DNA of 64,000 nucleotides, from NCBI GenBank assembly GCA_943371535.1, contig CALRVE020000009.1:35415-99414 (forward strand). The letters run 5' to 3'. Source of the stretch: UBA1930 sp943371535. GTDB taxonomy: Bacteria > Bacteroidota > Bacteroidia > Chitinophagales > Chitinophagaceae. The notes beneath the pieces are model-generated. The model worked only from the letters and a program-made list of their open reading frames with translations, had not been told where the DNA came from and ran no database searches. Positions 43,001 through 51,204 of the stretch are shown one piece after another (position 1 is the first letter of the stretch; the number at the start of each line of letters is the position of its first letter). The position numbers and the translations under genes are program-made.

Positions 43001-45639
43001 TGAGCAGTTACCAATATTTCAATGATATTGCTACCTAAACTTAATGGTATAGCTGCAGATGCTGTACCATTATTGATGGCTATAAAAGTACCAGCGTTTA
43101 CCCGATATTGCAAAGTAGCACCAGCATCGGTAGAAGTGGGTGTAAAAGTAATACTAGTAGTACCATTTTGCTGTATACTGGTATAACTAGTAGTATTTGG
43201 TGAAAACATTGGACCACTTAAAAAGCCAGTACTTAAAGTTATATTACTCAAATTAGCATTGTTACTTAATGCCCTTGTAACAACAATAGTATATGTTTTA
43301 ACAGTTACTCCATCGGCTGCTGTAACTTGAATATTAATAGTATTGGCTCCTATATTTAATGGCAAAGTTGCAGAATTAGCTCCGTTATTTACAACTGAAA
43401 AGCTACCCCCATTTATGTTTACCCTTATTGTTGCACCATTTACAGCAATAGTTGGTCTTACGGTTATACCACTTGTGCCATTGGGTAAACTTACTGTATA
43501 ATTGATTATACCGCCTACAAACGTTGGCGATAATGTACCTGTACTAATGGTTAATGCAAATAAATCGGCTACATTGGTTGGTTTGTTTACGGTAATATTA
43601 TATGTTTTTGTTGTTGTACCATCTTGTGCAGTTACCAATACATTAATAGTATTGTTTCCATTATTTAATACCAACCCTGTTGAAGGACTCCCGTTGTTAG
43701 TTGCAAAATAAGTTCCTCCATTTACATTTAGCCTTATGGTAGCGTTGGGCTCATTACTAGTAGGTGTAACAGTTACTACACTGCTTGAACTTAATACAGT
43801 AGTTGTATAAACTGTTGTGTTTGCATCAAATACTGGTGATAATGTACCTACACTCATGGTTAATGCACTTAAATTAGCATCATTACTTGTAGCCCTAGTA
43901 ATAAAAATAGTGTAGGTTTTAATAGTAGTGCCATCTTGTGCAGTTACTTTAACATTAATGCTATTACTGCCTACATTTAATAAGTAGTTTGAAGAAGTAC
44001 TACCACTTGTAAGTGTTGTAAAACTGCCATTATTAAAGTTTACTTGTATTGTAGCGTTGGTTTCACTAACAGTAGGTGTAACAGAAAAACTAGCTGTAGT
44101 ATTTGGAACACTCACATTATATGAAGTTGTAGCCGAATTAAAAACAGGTACTAAAGTGCCTGTACCAATAGCCAATGCACTTAAATTGGCGTTGTTGCTG
44201 GGTACAAATACATTGCGTAAAACTGAAACTGTATTTACATTGGGGCCACTGTTGGCAGTAACAATATCTAATCTCCCATCGCTATTAAAATCTCCAACTG
44301 CAACACTTGAAGGACCAGTTCCTGTTGATACATCTACTTTAGTTGCAAAACTTATAGTAGTAGCTGTTGAAGTATTTCTTAAAATAGAAGTTGAATTAGC
44401 CGTTGAACCACTATTAGCCGTTGCAATATCTGGCTTTCCATCACCATCAAAATCGCCTACTGATAAGGATGCAACACTAGTTCCACTTGCAAAATTTACC
44501 CTTGTTGCTAAACTTATGCTACCAATTGTAGAAGTATTTCTAAATACAGCTACTTGGTTACTGTTTAAAACGGCAACTGCGATATCATTTTTATTATCGC
44601 CATTTAAATCTACTATAGCAACAGAAAATGGACCTGTGCTACTTGCATAATCTACTTTAGAGGCAAAACTTATATTACCAGTAGAGGAAGTATTAAGTAA
44701 TACTGAAATATTTTCGCCAAATTGATTGGTTGTTACAATATCTGCCTTAGTATCGCCATCAATATCGCCAATAGCAACCGATACTGGAAAAGAACCAGTT
44801 GCCATACTTACAGCAGTGGCAAAACTGATAGTACTTGAAGTAGATGTATTTCGTAACACAGAAACACTAGCAGCGTTTGAATTAGCAACAGCCACATCTA
44901 CCTTTCCATCTCCATCTACATCGCCACAACTAATAGAACGAGGGTTTGTGCCAACAGTAACATCTACTTTAGCTGCAAAATTAATATTGCCACTAGTAGA
45001 AATATTTTTAAATGCAGAAATAGAGTTACTATTTAAATTGGTAACTACTATATCTAATTTCCCATCGCCATTAATATCTGCAACGCATAATCCATAAGGT
45101 GTTGTACCAGTTACAAAGTCGGTTTTAGCAGCAAAATTGATGGTTGAGCTTGTTGAAGTATTACTGAATATTGAAATAGTATTTGAAGATTGATTGGTAA
45201 CTATCATATCTACTTTTCCATCCCCATCCATATCACCAACAGCCACCGACCTAGCAATTGCACCTGTTGCAAAATCTTGTTTGGCAGCAAAATCGGCAGT
45301 TGTAATACCTGTTTTTGCAGGGCTATAAATAGGGTTAAATTGTAATACACTATATGCCATTAATCCAGAACTAGTATTTAAAACTGTTATTGGAGCATAA
45401 GTAGCACCAATAGGAACAGTTACTGTAAGATTGGTAGCTGTTGCTGCTGTTACAGTTGCTTGTGCTGCACCAAAAAATACTATATTGTTTACTGTTGTTG
45501 TACTGAAATTTGTACCAGTAATAACAACTGCATCGCCAGGCTTTGAAGCTATAGGGGCAAAAGAATTAATGGTTGGTTGGGCATTTACCATTTGTAAAAC
45601 CAAGCAAGTAATTAGGTACAAAGTAATATTCAGTTTCAT
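40072..45639 (-). CDS. giant type IX-secreted protein: two IPT domains, two seven-repeat FG-GAP/VCBS blocks, seven cadherin-like repeats, C-terminal sorting domain
   Basis: The protein has 1855 residues. Signal peptide about 1-20 (LQMVNAQ); IPT/TIG domain about 22-115; seven FG-GAP/VCBS repeats about 125-475 marked by D-x-D/N-G-D-G/x motifs (DMDGDGKVD, DINGDGKLD, DVDGDGKVD and so on), probably calcium-binding; seven cadherin-like beta-sandwich repeats (PF12733 type, NANLSALxxxxGTLSPVF) about 480-1222; a second IPT about 1227-1320; seven more FG-GAP repeats about 1330-1675; a linker about 1681-1780 (LPITLNKFTVV...WTSAAEINAKQYEVE). The C-terminal type IX sorting domain is about 1784-1855 (LLVYPNPVTNGILNI ... 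KGTYILKIA). It is probably a cell-surface adhesin or scaffold. It is transcribed alone. Confidence 0.93.
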   Translation of the reverse strand: MKLNITLYLITCLVLQMVNAQPTINSFAPIASKPGDAVVITGTNFSTTTVNNIVFFGAAQATVTAATATNLTVTVPIGATYAPITVLNTSSGLMAYSVLQFNPIYSPAKTGITTADFAAKQDFATGAIARSVAVGDMDGDGKVDMIVTNQSSNTISIFSNTSTSSTINFAAKTDFVTGTTPYGLCVADINGDGKLDIVVTNLNSNSISAFKNISTSGNINFAAKVDVTVGTNPRSISCGDVDGDGKVDVAVANSNAASVSVLRNTSTSSTISFATAVSMATGSFPVSVAIGDIDGDTKADIVTTNQFGENISVLLNTSSTGNISFASKVDYASSTGPFSVAIVDLNGDNKNDIAVAVLNSNQVAVFRNTSTIGSISLATRVNFASGTSVASLSVGDFDGDGKPDIATANSGSTANSTSILRNTSTATTISFATKVDVSTGTGPSSVAVGDFNSDGRLDIVTANSGPNVNTVSVLRNVFVPSNNANLSALAIGTGTLVPVFNSATTSYNVSVPNTTASFSVTPTVSETNATIQVNFNNGSFTTLTSGSTSSNYLLNVGSNSINVKVTAQDGTTIKTYTIFITRATSNDANLSALTMSVGTLSPVFDANTTVYTTTVLSSSSVVTVTPTSNEPNATIRLNVNGGTYFATNNGSPSTGLVLNNGNNTINVLVTAQDGTTTKTYNITVNKPTNVADLFALTISTGTLSPTFVGGIINYTVSLPNGTSGITVRPTIAVNGATIRVNINGGSFSVVNNGANSATLPLNIGANTINIQVTAADGVTVKTYTIVVTRALSNNANLSNITLSTGFLSGPMFSPNTTSYTSIQQNGTTSITFTPTSTDAGATLQYRVNAGTFIAINNGTASAAIPLSLGSNIIEILVTAQDGITTKTYTVDIIRANNNANLSNVTTSAGSLSPVFSANTTEYVVNTILSNGVNSVTITPTLADTNGTIRVRSWSGIVGAGEPTGTASFTTPSGAISLPLLLVGNSTVIEIRVTAQDGTTSKVYNIRVVRSLNNNANLTALSLTVGTISPVFSTNTTAYTANVTNTTTSVRVNFTREIFNSVVNIRQSGGGYTSYALTGGGGSQQSNQFNLNIGSNQIELLVVAQDGITTKLYTINIIRAGSPNPDLSNLVLSVGTLSPSFSTGNISYTATVPATISFMAFTATAVDASTTIKYGMNGTIDQPVVSGSQSPSLQLNISQGLNLLQITVSNGGNLPAKTYTVRITRLGHGPTISSFTPLSAKPGDIVTINGTNFRDANINDNIVYFGATKATLTAVTSTQITAIVPSGATYAPITVLNASPALSGTSTQKFNPIYAPAKTSITSGDFAARVNYDVNRRRLTSVAVGDIDGDGKPDMAATAYYEVLPVLTVFRNTSTSGGVSFAPRMEISTAETPIFVTMGDIDGDGKLDMAVLCFNKISILLNTSTNGTISFAPKEDITIASNARSLAIGDIDGDGKPEIVIAHDWNFMFSVIRNTSILGVVSFQPAVSFATNFNYKSVTIADIDGDKKLDVVTSDFSVRLNTSTIGQITFAPMTRIVDAVADKVITSDIDGDGKLDVIGNGAAVYRNNSREGTVTFERTLRYPTSIGGTSSIDVGDIDGDGKPDLILTNFSGGSTVTNTVEIRKNLSTNGVIHFAAAVSINTGRKPVALAVNDLDGDNKPDIITVNEDDNNLSVFRNADIVLPITLNKFTVVKQNNTALLQWTSAAEINAKQYEVENSFNGLRFNKIGTLQAKGMVSEYRFTDYHLPTNASTIYYRLKLVDKDGKFSYSEIRKVDFSSTKNTLLVYPNPVTNGILNIDLGETISKNEAYIITTIDGKIVQEGVINARQTSITIKSDFKGTYILKIANRQPIKIMIN

Positions 45640-45840
45640 ACAAAAATATTTATGTAAAAATACTTTTACATAAACCCTTTTAGCTAAGCAATTTTACTGA
45701 ATTTAACTACGTATATTTTGGTATTTTGCTAGAACTGTAAATACAATAATTTTTCTTATATAACTCTTTGTACCATTTATAAGTTTCAAGATTATTGAGT
45801 ATTAAAAAGTGTAGGTTGTATTTACCCACCCTTTATAACA

Positions 45841-45871
45841 AAAAAACCATCGCATTTAACGATGGTTTTTT
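45841..45871 (-). terminator. terminator of the M1 peptidase gene
   Basis: AAAAAACCATCG-CATTTAA-CGATGGTTTTTT is a perfect 12-bp stem ending in a T-run on either strand. It lies 22 bp after the M1 peptidase stop codon. The remaining sequence up to the start of the giant gene at 45639 shows no gene. Confidence 0.87.
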
Positions 45872-45893
45872 ATTGAATAAAAACTTCAATGTA

Positions 45894-48296
45894 TTATTTG
45901 GTTCCTGCATTCTTTTCATTAGCAGCTTGCATTGGATTTTTTCCTGAACCACCAGGATTTCTGCGATTGCCGGCCCCTGCTTTAAATAAAGAAAATTTAC
46001 TAGCTTCTTTCCATTCGCCTTTAGGCCAAACATTGTTCTTCTCATCTATATCTGCTGTTTCACGCATTGGATCTAACTTAATGGCTGTTGCTTTTTTCTT
46101 TACTATAAATACTTTACTCACTTTATTTTCATTCTTACGCCAAATTTGAGCCGGTATTTTTTCTACTTCAGTAGTACCATCTTCAAAAGTAAATTCAACA
46201 ATAATTGGCATAACCAAGCCGCCTTTATTGCTAAAACTCACTTCATATAAATAAGTGTTGGCGTATTTAGCTTTATCCTCGGCCGTTAACACTTCTGGTG
46301 TTGTAGCTGGCCTTGCAGCTGGAAAATACTTAGTAGTATCATAAGGTTCTATACCTCTTGCATAACGCCAATAAAAATCTCTTAAACTAGTATCAGCATC
46401 GGTTTGAAAGATGATATTTTTATCGGTTCTATTTCTAATTTTAGAAATATCTTCAAAACTATTTACCAATGGCTTATCTAAAGAACGTGCACCAGAATTG
46501 GTTACACCACCACCTCTTGATCCAGCAGCTTCTAAATCAACCACTGCATATTTTACCGTATCAATGGCAATATCGCAAGGTTCAATACCATAAAACCATC
46601 CTCTCCAAAACCAATCTAAATCTTCGCCACTTGCATCTTCAATGGTTCTAAATAAATCGGCTGGTGTTGGGTGTTTAAATGCCCATCTTCTAGCATATTC
46701 TCTAAAAGCAAAATCAAATAATTCTCTTCCTACAACAGTTTCTCTCAAAATATTTAAGCCTGTTGCTGGCTTGCTATAAGCGTTAGGACCAAATTGAATA
46801 ATGTTTTCACTATTGGTCATAATTGGCTCTAATTGATCTTTTGGTAAACGCATATAATCGGCAATGGTGAAGGCTGGTCCACGGCGTGATGGAAATTTAT
46901 TATCCCATAATTCTTCTGTTAAATATTCTACATAAGTATTCAAACCTTCATCCATCCAACTCCACTGACGTTCGTCACTGTTGATAATCATTGGAAAAAA
47001 GTTATGACCTACTTCATGTATAATTACACCCAACATTCCATTCTTTGTAGATTCGGTATAAGTGCCATCTTTTTCAGTTCTACCATAATTAAAACAAATC
47101 ATTGGATACTCCATTCCATTGCTAGCTTCTAAACTTTGTGCAACTGGATATGGATAAGGAATAGAAAACTTAGAATAAGTTTTAATGGTATGTGCAACTG
47201 CTTTGGTAGAATATTTTCTATATAGACCATAAGCTTCTTTACCATAGCCACTCATACACATTACTTTTTTACCTTCTACATAAGCAGGCATAGCATCCCA
47301 AATAAATTTACGAGAACTTCCCCAAGCAAAATCTCTAACATTAACGGCATTAAAAACCCAGGTTTTCTTTTGTGTACTTTTTGAAGTCTCTGCTTTTTTA
47401 GCTTCTTCAAGCGTTACAACTTCTACTGGTTCTTTTGCTTTTTGTGCAGCAGCCCAACGTTGCAACTGTGCTGGAGTTAATACTTGATTATAGTTTTGAC
47501 ATTCGCCTGTTGCCAATACAACATGATCGGCGGGTACCGTCATTTGTACTTTATAATTACCAAAAGTTAAAGCAAATTCTCCACGACCAGTGAACTGATG
47601 ATTTTGCCATCCTTGAAAATCGCTGTACACACATAAACGTGGAAACCACTGTGCCATAGTAAATAAATGGTTACCATCTTCTGGGAAAAACTCATATCCA
47701 CCTCTTCCACCAAGTGTCATTCTATTCGGAATTTTATAATTCCAACCAATTTTAAAAACAAATTGCTGACCTGGTTTTAATGGAGTTGGCAAATCAACCC
47801 TCATCATGGTTTTGTTAACAGTATAGCTTAGTTTTTTACCCAACGCATCGGTTAACTGTGTAATATTGATACCATAACCATTATCGGTTTTATCGTCAGC
47901 CATTGCATCTAATTGAGTGGTAGTAACCATTCTACTTAAATAAGTAGCATCTTGATAATTGGCATTTTTTACTGAGCTATGTTCATTCTCGTCTAACTGT
48001 AACCATAAGTAAGTTAACACATCTGGAGAGTTGTTGTAGTATTTTAAGGTTTCTACACCAGTTAGTTTTAAATTTTTTTCATCCAACTCACATTGAATAT
48101 CATAATCGCAACGTTGCTGCCAGTATTTATTACCTGGTGCACCACTTGCTGTTCTATACTCATTTGGTGTTGGTAAAATAGTACCCAACTGTTCAAATTT
48201 ATTTCCATGATTTGAAGTGGGATTGTTCATAATGTTTTGTGCATGGGCATTTACAATACCTGCAACAAGCATCAACAGTAGCATCAATTTTCTCAT
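45894..48296 (-). CDS. M1-family zinc metallopeptidase, secreted
   Basis: The protein has 800 residues from ATG 48296 (MRKLMLLLMLVAGIVNAHAQ, a signal peptide); an ATG at 48302 is also in frame. The gluzincin motif HEVGH (from about residue 427) is followed 18 residues later by Glu in DEGLNTY. The substrate-side motif is NGMEYPMICFNYG. The N-terminal domain begins YWQQRCDYDIQCELDEKN and is of the M1 saddle type. It probably cleaves peptides in the periplasm. The C-terminal region ends in a Gly/Asn-rich basic tail (GAGNRRNPGGSGKNPM). The HupE-like gene lies directly upstream on the same strand with a 13-bp gap, so the two are likely co-transcribed. Confidence 0.93.
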   Translation of the reverse strand: MRKLMLLLMLVAGIVNAHAQNIMNNPTSNHGNKFEQLGTILPTPNEYRTASGAPGNKYWQQRCDYDIQCELDEKNLKLTGVETLKYYNNSPDVLTYLWLQLDENEHSSVKNANYQDATYLSRMVTTTQLDAMADDKTDNGYGINITQLTDALGKKLSYTVNKTMMRVDLPTPLKPGQQFVFKIGWNYKIPNRMTLGGRGGYEFFPEDGNHLFTMAQWFPRLCVYSDFQGWQNHQFTGRGEFALTFGNYKVQMTVPADHVVLATGECQNYNQVLTPAQLQRWAAAQKAKEPVEVVTLEEAKKAETSKSTQKKTWVFNAVNVRDFAWGSSRKFIWDAMPAYVEGKKVMCMSGYGKEAYGLYRKYSTKAVAHTIKTYSKFSIPYPYPVAQSLEASNGMEYPMICFNYGRTEKDGTYTESTKNGMLGVIIHEVGHNFFPMIINSDERQWSWMDEGLNTYVEYLTEELWDNKFPSRRGPAFTIADYMRLPKDQLEPIMTNSENIIQFGPNAYSKPATGLNILRETVVGRELFDFAFREYARRWAFKHPTPADLFRTIEDASGEDLDWFWRGWFYGIEPCDIAIDTVKYAVVDLEAAGSRGGGVTNSGARSLDKPLVNSFEDISKIRNRTDKNIIFQTDADTSLRDFYWRYARGIEPYDTTKYFPAARPATTPEVLTAEDKAKYANTYLYEVSFSNKGGLVMPIIVEFTFEDGTTEVEKIPAQIWRKNENKVSKVFIVKKKATAIKLDPMRETADIDEKNNVWPKGEWKEASKFSLFKAGAGNRRNPGGSGKNPMQAANEKNAGTK

Positions 48297-48309
48297 AATC
48301 ATCTAATTT

Positions 48310-48891
48310 TTAAAAAGGTAAACGTGTTAAAACCATTTCTGTAGCAATGCCAAATATAGCACCACTAGTAAATAATATAAATTCTCTTTTATTAAGTTTC
48401 ATAATATTCAAGCAAATAAAACCAATTACTAAAACAACCAACACCACTAAAAGTTGGGCTGCTTCTATACCCACATTGGCATACAACAAATTGAGTGCAG
48501 CACTAAAACCTGTACCTTCTAAAGCCACAAATTCGCTGGCAAAGCCCATTCCATGTATTAAGCCAAAAAACAATGCAAAAAAGTAAATAGGCGAAAATTT
48601 ACTTTTATCGTTCCCCTTCTTTACAAATAAGTTACTAGTGGCTGTAACAACAATGGTAAATGCAATAAAAAACTCAATCCAGTTTTTGGGCAAACTAATG
48701 CTATTGTACATTGCAAGTACCAATGTTATACAATGCCCTATAGTAAATGCAGTTACTAAGAAAAACAGTTTTTTCCAATCAGAAAATTGGTAACGCAATG
48801 AAAGGGCAGCCATAAATAAAATGTGGTCTAATGCCCCCCAAGTAGCTATATGGTGAAAACCTAAATCAAAATAAATTGAAAAATTACTCAT
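48310..48891 (-). CDS. HupE/UreJ-like membrane protein
   Basis: The protein has 193 residues from ATG 48891 (MSNFSIYFDLGFHHIATWGALDHILFM); the longer frame starts 27 bp earlier. It has about six transmembrane helices and the family motifs GxxHI...WGALDHILFM, AFTIGHCITL, FGLIHGMGFASEF and NVGIEAAQLLVVLVVL. HupE/UreJ proteins are linked to nickel or other metal uptake in hydrogenase and urease clusters, but no such enzyme is present here. In Bacteroidota this form sits next to a small secreted DUF6702-type protein, as it does here (divergent, 120 bp away). The substrate is not known. Confidence 0.88.
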   Translation of the reverse strand: MSNFSIYFDLGFHHIATWGALDHILFMAALSLRYQFSDWKKLFFLVTAFTIGHCITLVLAMYNSISLPKNWIEFFIAFTIVVTATSNLFVKKGNDKSKFSPIYFFALFFGLIHGMGFASEFVALEGTGFSAALNLLYANVGIEAAQLLVVLVVLVIGFICLNIMKLNKREFILFTSGAIFGIATEMVLTRLPF

Positions 48892-49010
48892 CTTATTTGA
48901 ATGGAACTTATAAAACATGAATTACTGTTTAAACCAAACAAACATGCATTTTTAACGGTTAAGTTTGAAAATTAATAAGGATGTTTGCCGCTGCAAAATA
49001 ATGTAGATAA

Positions 49011-49499
49011 ATGGCAAATAGTATATTTCAATGGTTAATGACAAGTGTTGTAGCTGTGTTACATCCTTTTTTTGTAAGTGTAATTGAGTTAAACCATAAC
49101 CCTAAAGAAAAATCTGTTGAAATAAGTATGAGAATTTTTACCGACGATTTTGAAGCTACCTTAAAAAAATTTGGCAACACAAAAATTGATTTAACCAATC
49201 CAACCAATAAAACAGCTACCGACGAATTAATTGTAAATTATGTACGCCAGAAATTAAAAGTAACGATTGATAATAAGGCCACTGTTTTAGAATATGTTGG
49301 CTACGAAATAAAAAAAGAAAGCGTTTGGTTATATTTTGAAATTGACCATATTGCTACCGTAAAAAAAGTAGACATTAACTGTAATTTATTATACGATTAC
49401 GAACAAAAGCAAATCAATATTTTTCATGTAAAAGCCAACGGCAAAGAAGAAAGCTATAAACTAGAATATCCAAACAACAGTAAAAGTTTTCAATTTTAA
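49011..49499 (+). CDS. DUF6702-like secreted protein
   Basis: The protein has 162 residues. The N-terminus is hydrophobic (MANSIFQWLMTSVVAVLHPFFVS) and probably a signal or anchor. It is followed by a beta-rich domain starting VIELNHNPKEKSVEISMRIFTDDFEATLKKFG and ending NIFHVKANGKEESYKLEYPNNSKSF. The HPFFVSV.E..HN motif and length match the Bacteroidota DUF6702 family as I remember it. It is divergent from the HupE-like gene and followed by another secreted protein with a 2-bp gap. A joint role with HupE and the M1 peptidase is a guess from conserved neighbourhood. Confidence 0.78.
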   Translation: MANSIFQWLMTSVVAVLHPFFVSVIELNHNPKEKSVEISMRIFTDDFEATLKKFGNTKIDLTNPTNKTATDELIVNYVRQKLKVTIDNKATVLEYVGYEIKKESVWLYFEIDHIATVKKVDINCNLLYDYEQKQINIFHVKANGKEESYKLEYPNNSKSFQF

Positions 49500-49501
49500 G
49501 T

Positions 49502-50026
49502 ATGAAGAAATTACTCTTAGTATTTTGTAGTTGCATTATATTCAGTATAAGCTATGCACAAGATGAGTGTAACGAAATGAATACTATATACATTCGTTTA
49601 GATTCAATAGCTAAAGCAGCAGTATTGAAAACTGAAGTAGGCAAGTTTGCAAAAGACAGCATTTTTACATTAGGAAAAACCTTTGAATTATTCAACACAA
49701 AAAACCACTTGAACAGAAACCCCATGTTAACAACAATGGGTGGTTTAGCTATATTTTATTTTGATGAAACAGCTCAACCCAATATTCAAGCCCTTCTTGA
49801 AATGTGTATTGAACGTTTAGTAACAAAAGAAAATCTTTACCTAAAATATGATAAAGCAAACGAAAATGGATTCAAAAAAGTTTGGGTATATCAATCAAAA
49901 AAATCTAAAAAATTAATACTTGTTTTAGACAGAGGAACTAAAATAAACATCAATGGTGAAAATGAGAAGAACAAACTAAGTATGCGTTTGTATTGGGACT
50001 ATTATTTACCCGAAACCAAGAATTAA
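49502..50026 (+). CDS. secreted protein of unknown function
   Basis: The protein has 174 residues with a signal peptide (about 1-19, ending ISYAQ). The mature start is DECNEMNTIYIRLDSIAKAA, with a second cysteine in LLEMCIERL. It is alternating helix and strand, with no motif that I know. It starts two bases after the DUF6702-like stop codon, so it belongs to the same operon. Its 3' end overlaps the 3' end of convergent hemW by 4 bp. Confidence 0.68.
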   Translation: MKKLLLVFCSCIIFSISYAQDECNEMNTIYIRLDSIAKAAVLKTEVGKFAKDSIFTLGKTFELFNTKNHLNRNPMLTTMGGLAIFYFDETAQPNIQALLEMCIERLVTKENLYLKYDKANENGFKKVWVYQSKKSKKLILVLDRGTKININGENEKNKLSMRLYWDYYLPETKN

Positions 50027-51141
50027 ACAAATAAATCAGCAGCAATTCCATCGGCTAAAAATTTAGCTGCATTGGTTAATTGCAAACAATCATTGTTCAA
50101 TTGTATAGATTGATTATTGATGTGTATTGAAGCCCTATTCAATAAATTAGTCATTTCTACTTCACCAAAATTTGCTTGAATATATTGTAATGAAATGCCT
50201 TCTATTGTTCTTAATGTAGTCATAATATACTCATTTAATTGCTGCACTTTGGTAAGCATTTCTATTTCAAAAGGAATGGTATTTTGTTCAATACTTTTCA
50301 AATACAAAGCATTGTTGGCTATATTCCACTGCCTTGAAATACCATTAAATGAATGTGCCGATGGACCTAAGCCCAAATAATGTTTGCCTTGCCAATAACT
50401 GCTATTGTGTTTACTTCTAAAGCCAGGTTTTGCAAAATTACTAATCTCATAATGCTCAAAACCTGCAAGCGATAATTTGTTGACCAATATTTCAAAATGC
50501 TGAGCTTGCTTTTCAGCATCAATATTTTGTAGTTGTTTTTTTTCAATAAATTTTTCTAAAGCGGTTTTGGGTTCTACCGTTAATGCATAACAAGAAATGT
50601 GAGGAATATTTAATGCCAATGTTATATCAATATTTTTAATCCATTGTTCATTGGTTAATGTTGGTGTTCCATAAATTAAATCAATGGTAATATTGGAAAA
50701 ATATTGTTGAATTAGTTGTAACGATTGTAAGGATTGTTTACTGTTATGAGCCCTGTTCATCCACTGCAAATCTTCCTCTACAAAACTTTGTACACCAATA
50801 CTCAAACGGTTAATACCAATGGCTTTCCAAGCAATCAGTTTATCTTCAGTTATATCATCGGGATTAGTTTCTAACGTTATTTCAGCATTTTCATCAACTA
50901 AAAATAATTGTTTAAAATGGGTAAGCATTTGAGTAATTTGTTCAATAGAACATAAGCTGGGCGTTCCTCCTCCAAAATAAATAGTTTGTACTTTTTCTTG
51001 TAAATAATGCTGGTTTAAAGTAGTTTCTAGCATTATAGCTTCAATCATTGCAGGCAAAGCAGTTTGATTGGTGCTAAAATGAAAATTACAGTAATGGCAA
51101 GCCTGTTTACAAAAGGGAATATGAACATAAATACCTGCCAT
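50023..51141 (-). CDS. hemW: radical SAM heme chaperone HemW
   Basis: The protein has 372 residues. The N-terminal motif YVHIPFCKQACHYCNF holds the CxxxCxxC cluster ligands and the fourth cysteine-type position. It is followed by TIYFGGGTPSL, ITLETNPDD, GINRLSIGVQSFVEEDLQWMNRAH and the HemW C-terminal domain (YWQGKHYLGLGPSAHSFN). It binds heme and inserts it into respiratory enzymes; this family is often mis-named coproporphyrinogen III oxidase. The start ATG (MAGIYVHIPF) is the obvious one. It is transcribed alone, with no terminator hairpin seen downstream of its overlapping end. Confidence 0.94.
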   Translation of the reverse strand: MAGIYVHIPFCKQACHYCNFHFSTNQTALPAMIEAIMLETTLNQHYLQEKVQTIYFGGGTPSLCSIEQITQMLTHFKQLFLVDENAEITLETNPDDITEDKLIAWKAIGINRLSIGVQSFVEEDLQWMNRAHNSKQSLQSLQLIQQYFSNITIDLIYGTPTLTNEQWIKNIDITLALNIPHISCYALTVEPKTALEKFIEKKQLQNIDAEKQAQHFEILVNKLSLAGFEHYEISNFAKPGFRSKHNSSYWQGKHYLGLGPSAHSFNGISRQWNIANNALYLKSIEQNTIPFEIEMLTKVQQLNEYIMTTLRTIEGISLQYIQANFGEVEMTNLLNRASIHINNQSIQLNNDCLQLTNAAKFLADGIAADLFV

Positions 51142-51204
51142 TTACTAAATGTTTAAACGTTAACGATTGTTTGTAGTAAAGTTTTATTAAACTTGTTTGT
51201 TGAA

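Noticed and set aside
42449..43003. Plus-strand open frames in the antisense of the giant gene
   Set aside because: The repeated, Val/Thr/Ser-rich coding DNA of the giant protein leaves long open antisense frames; they have no independent support.
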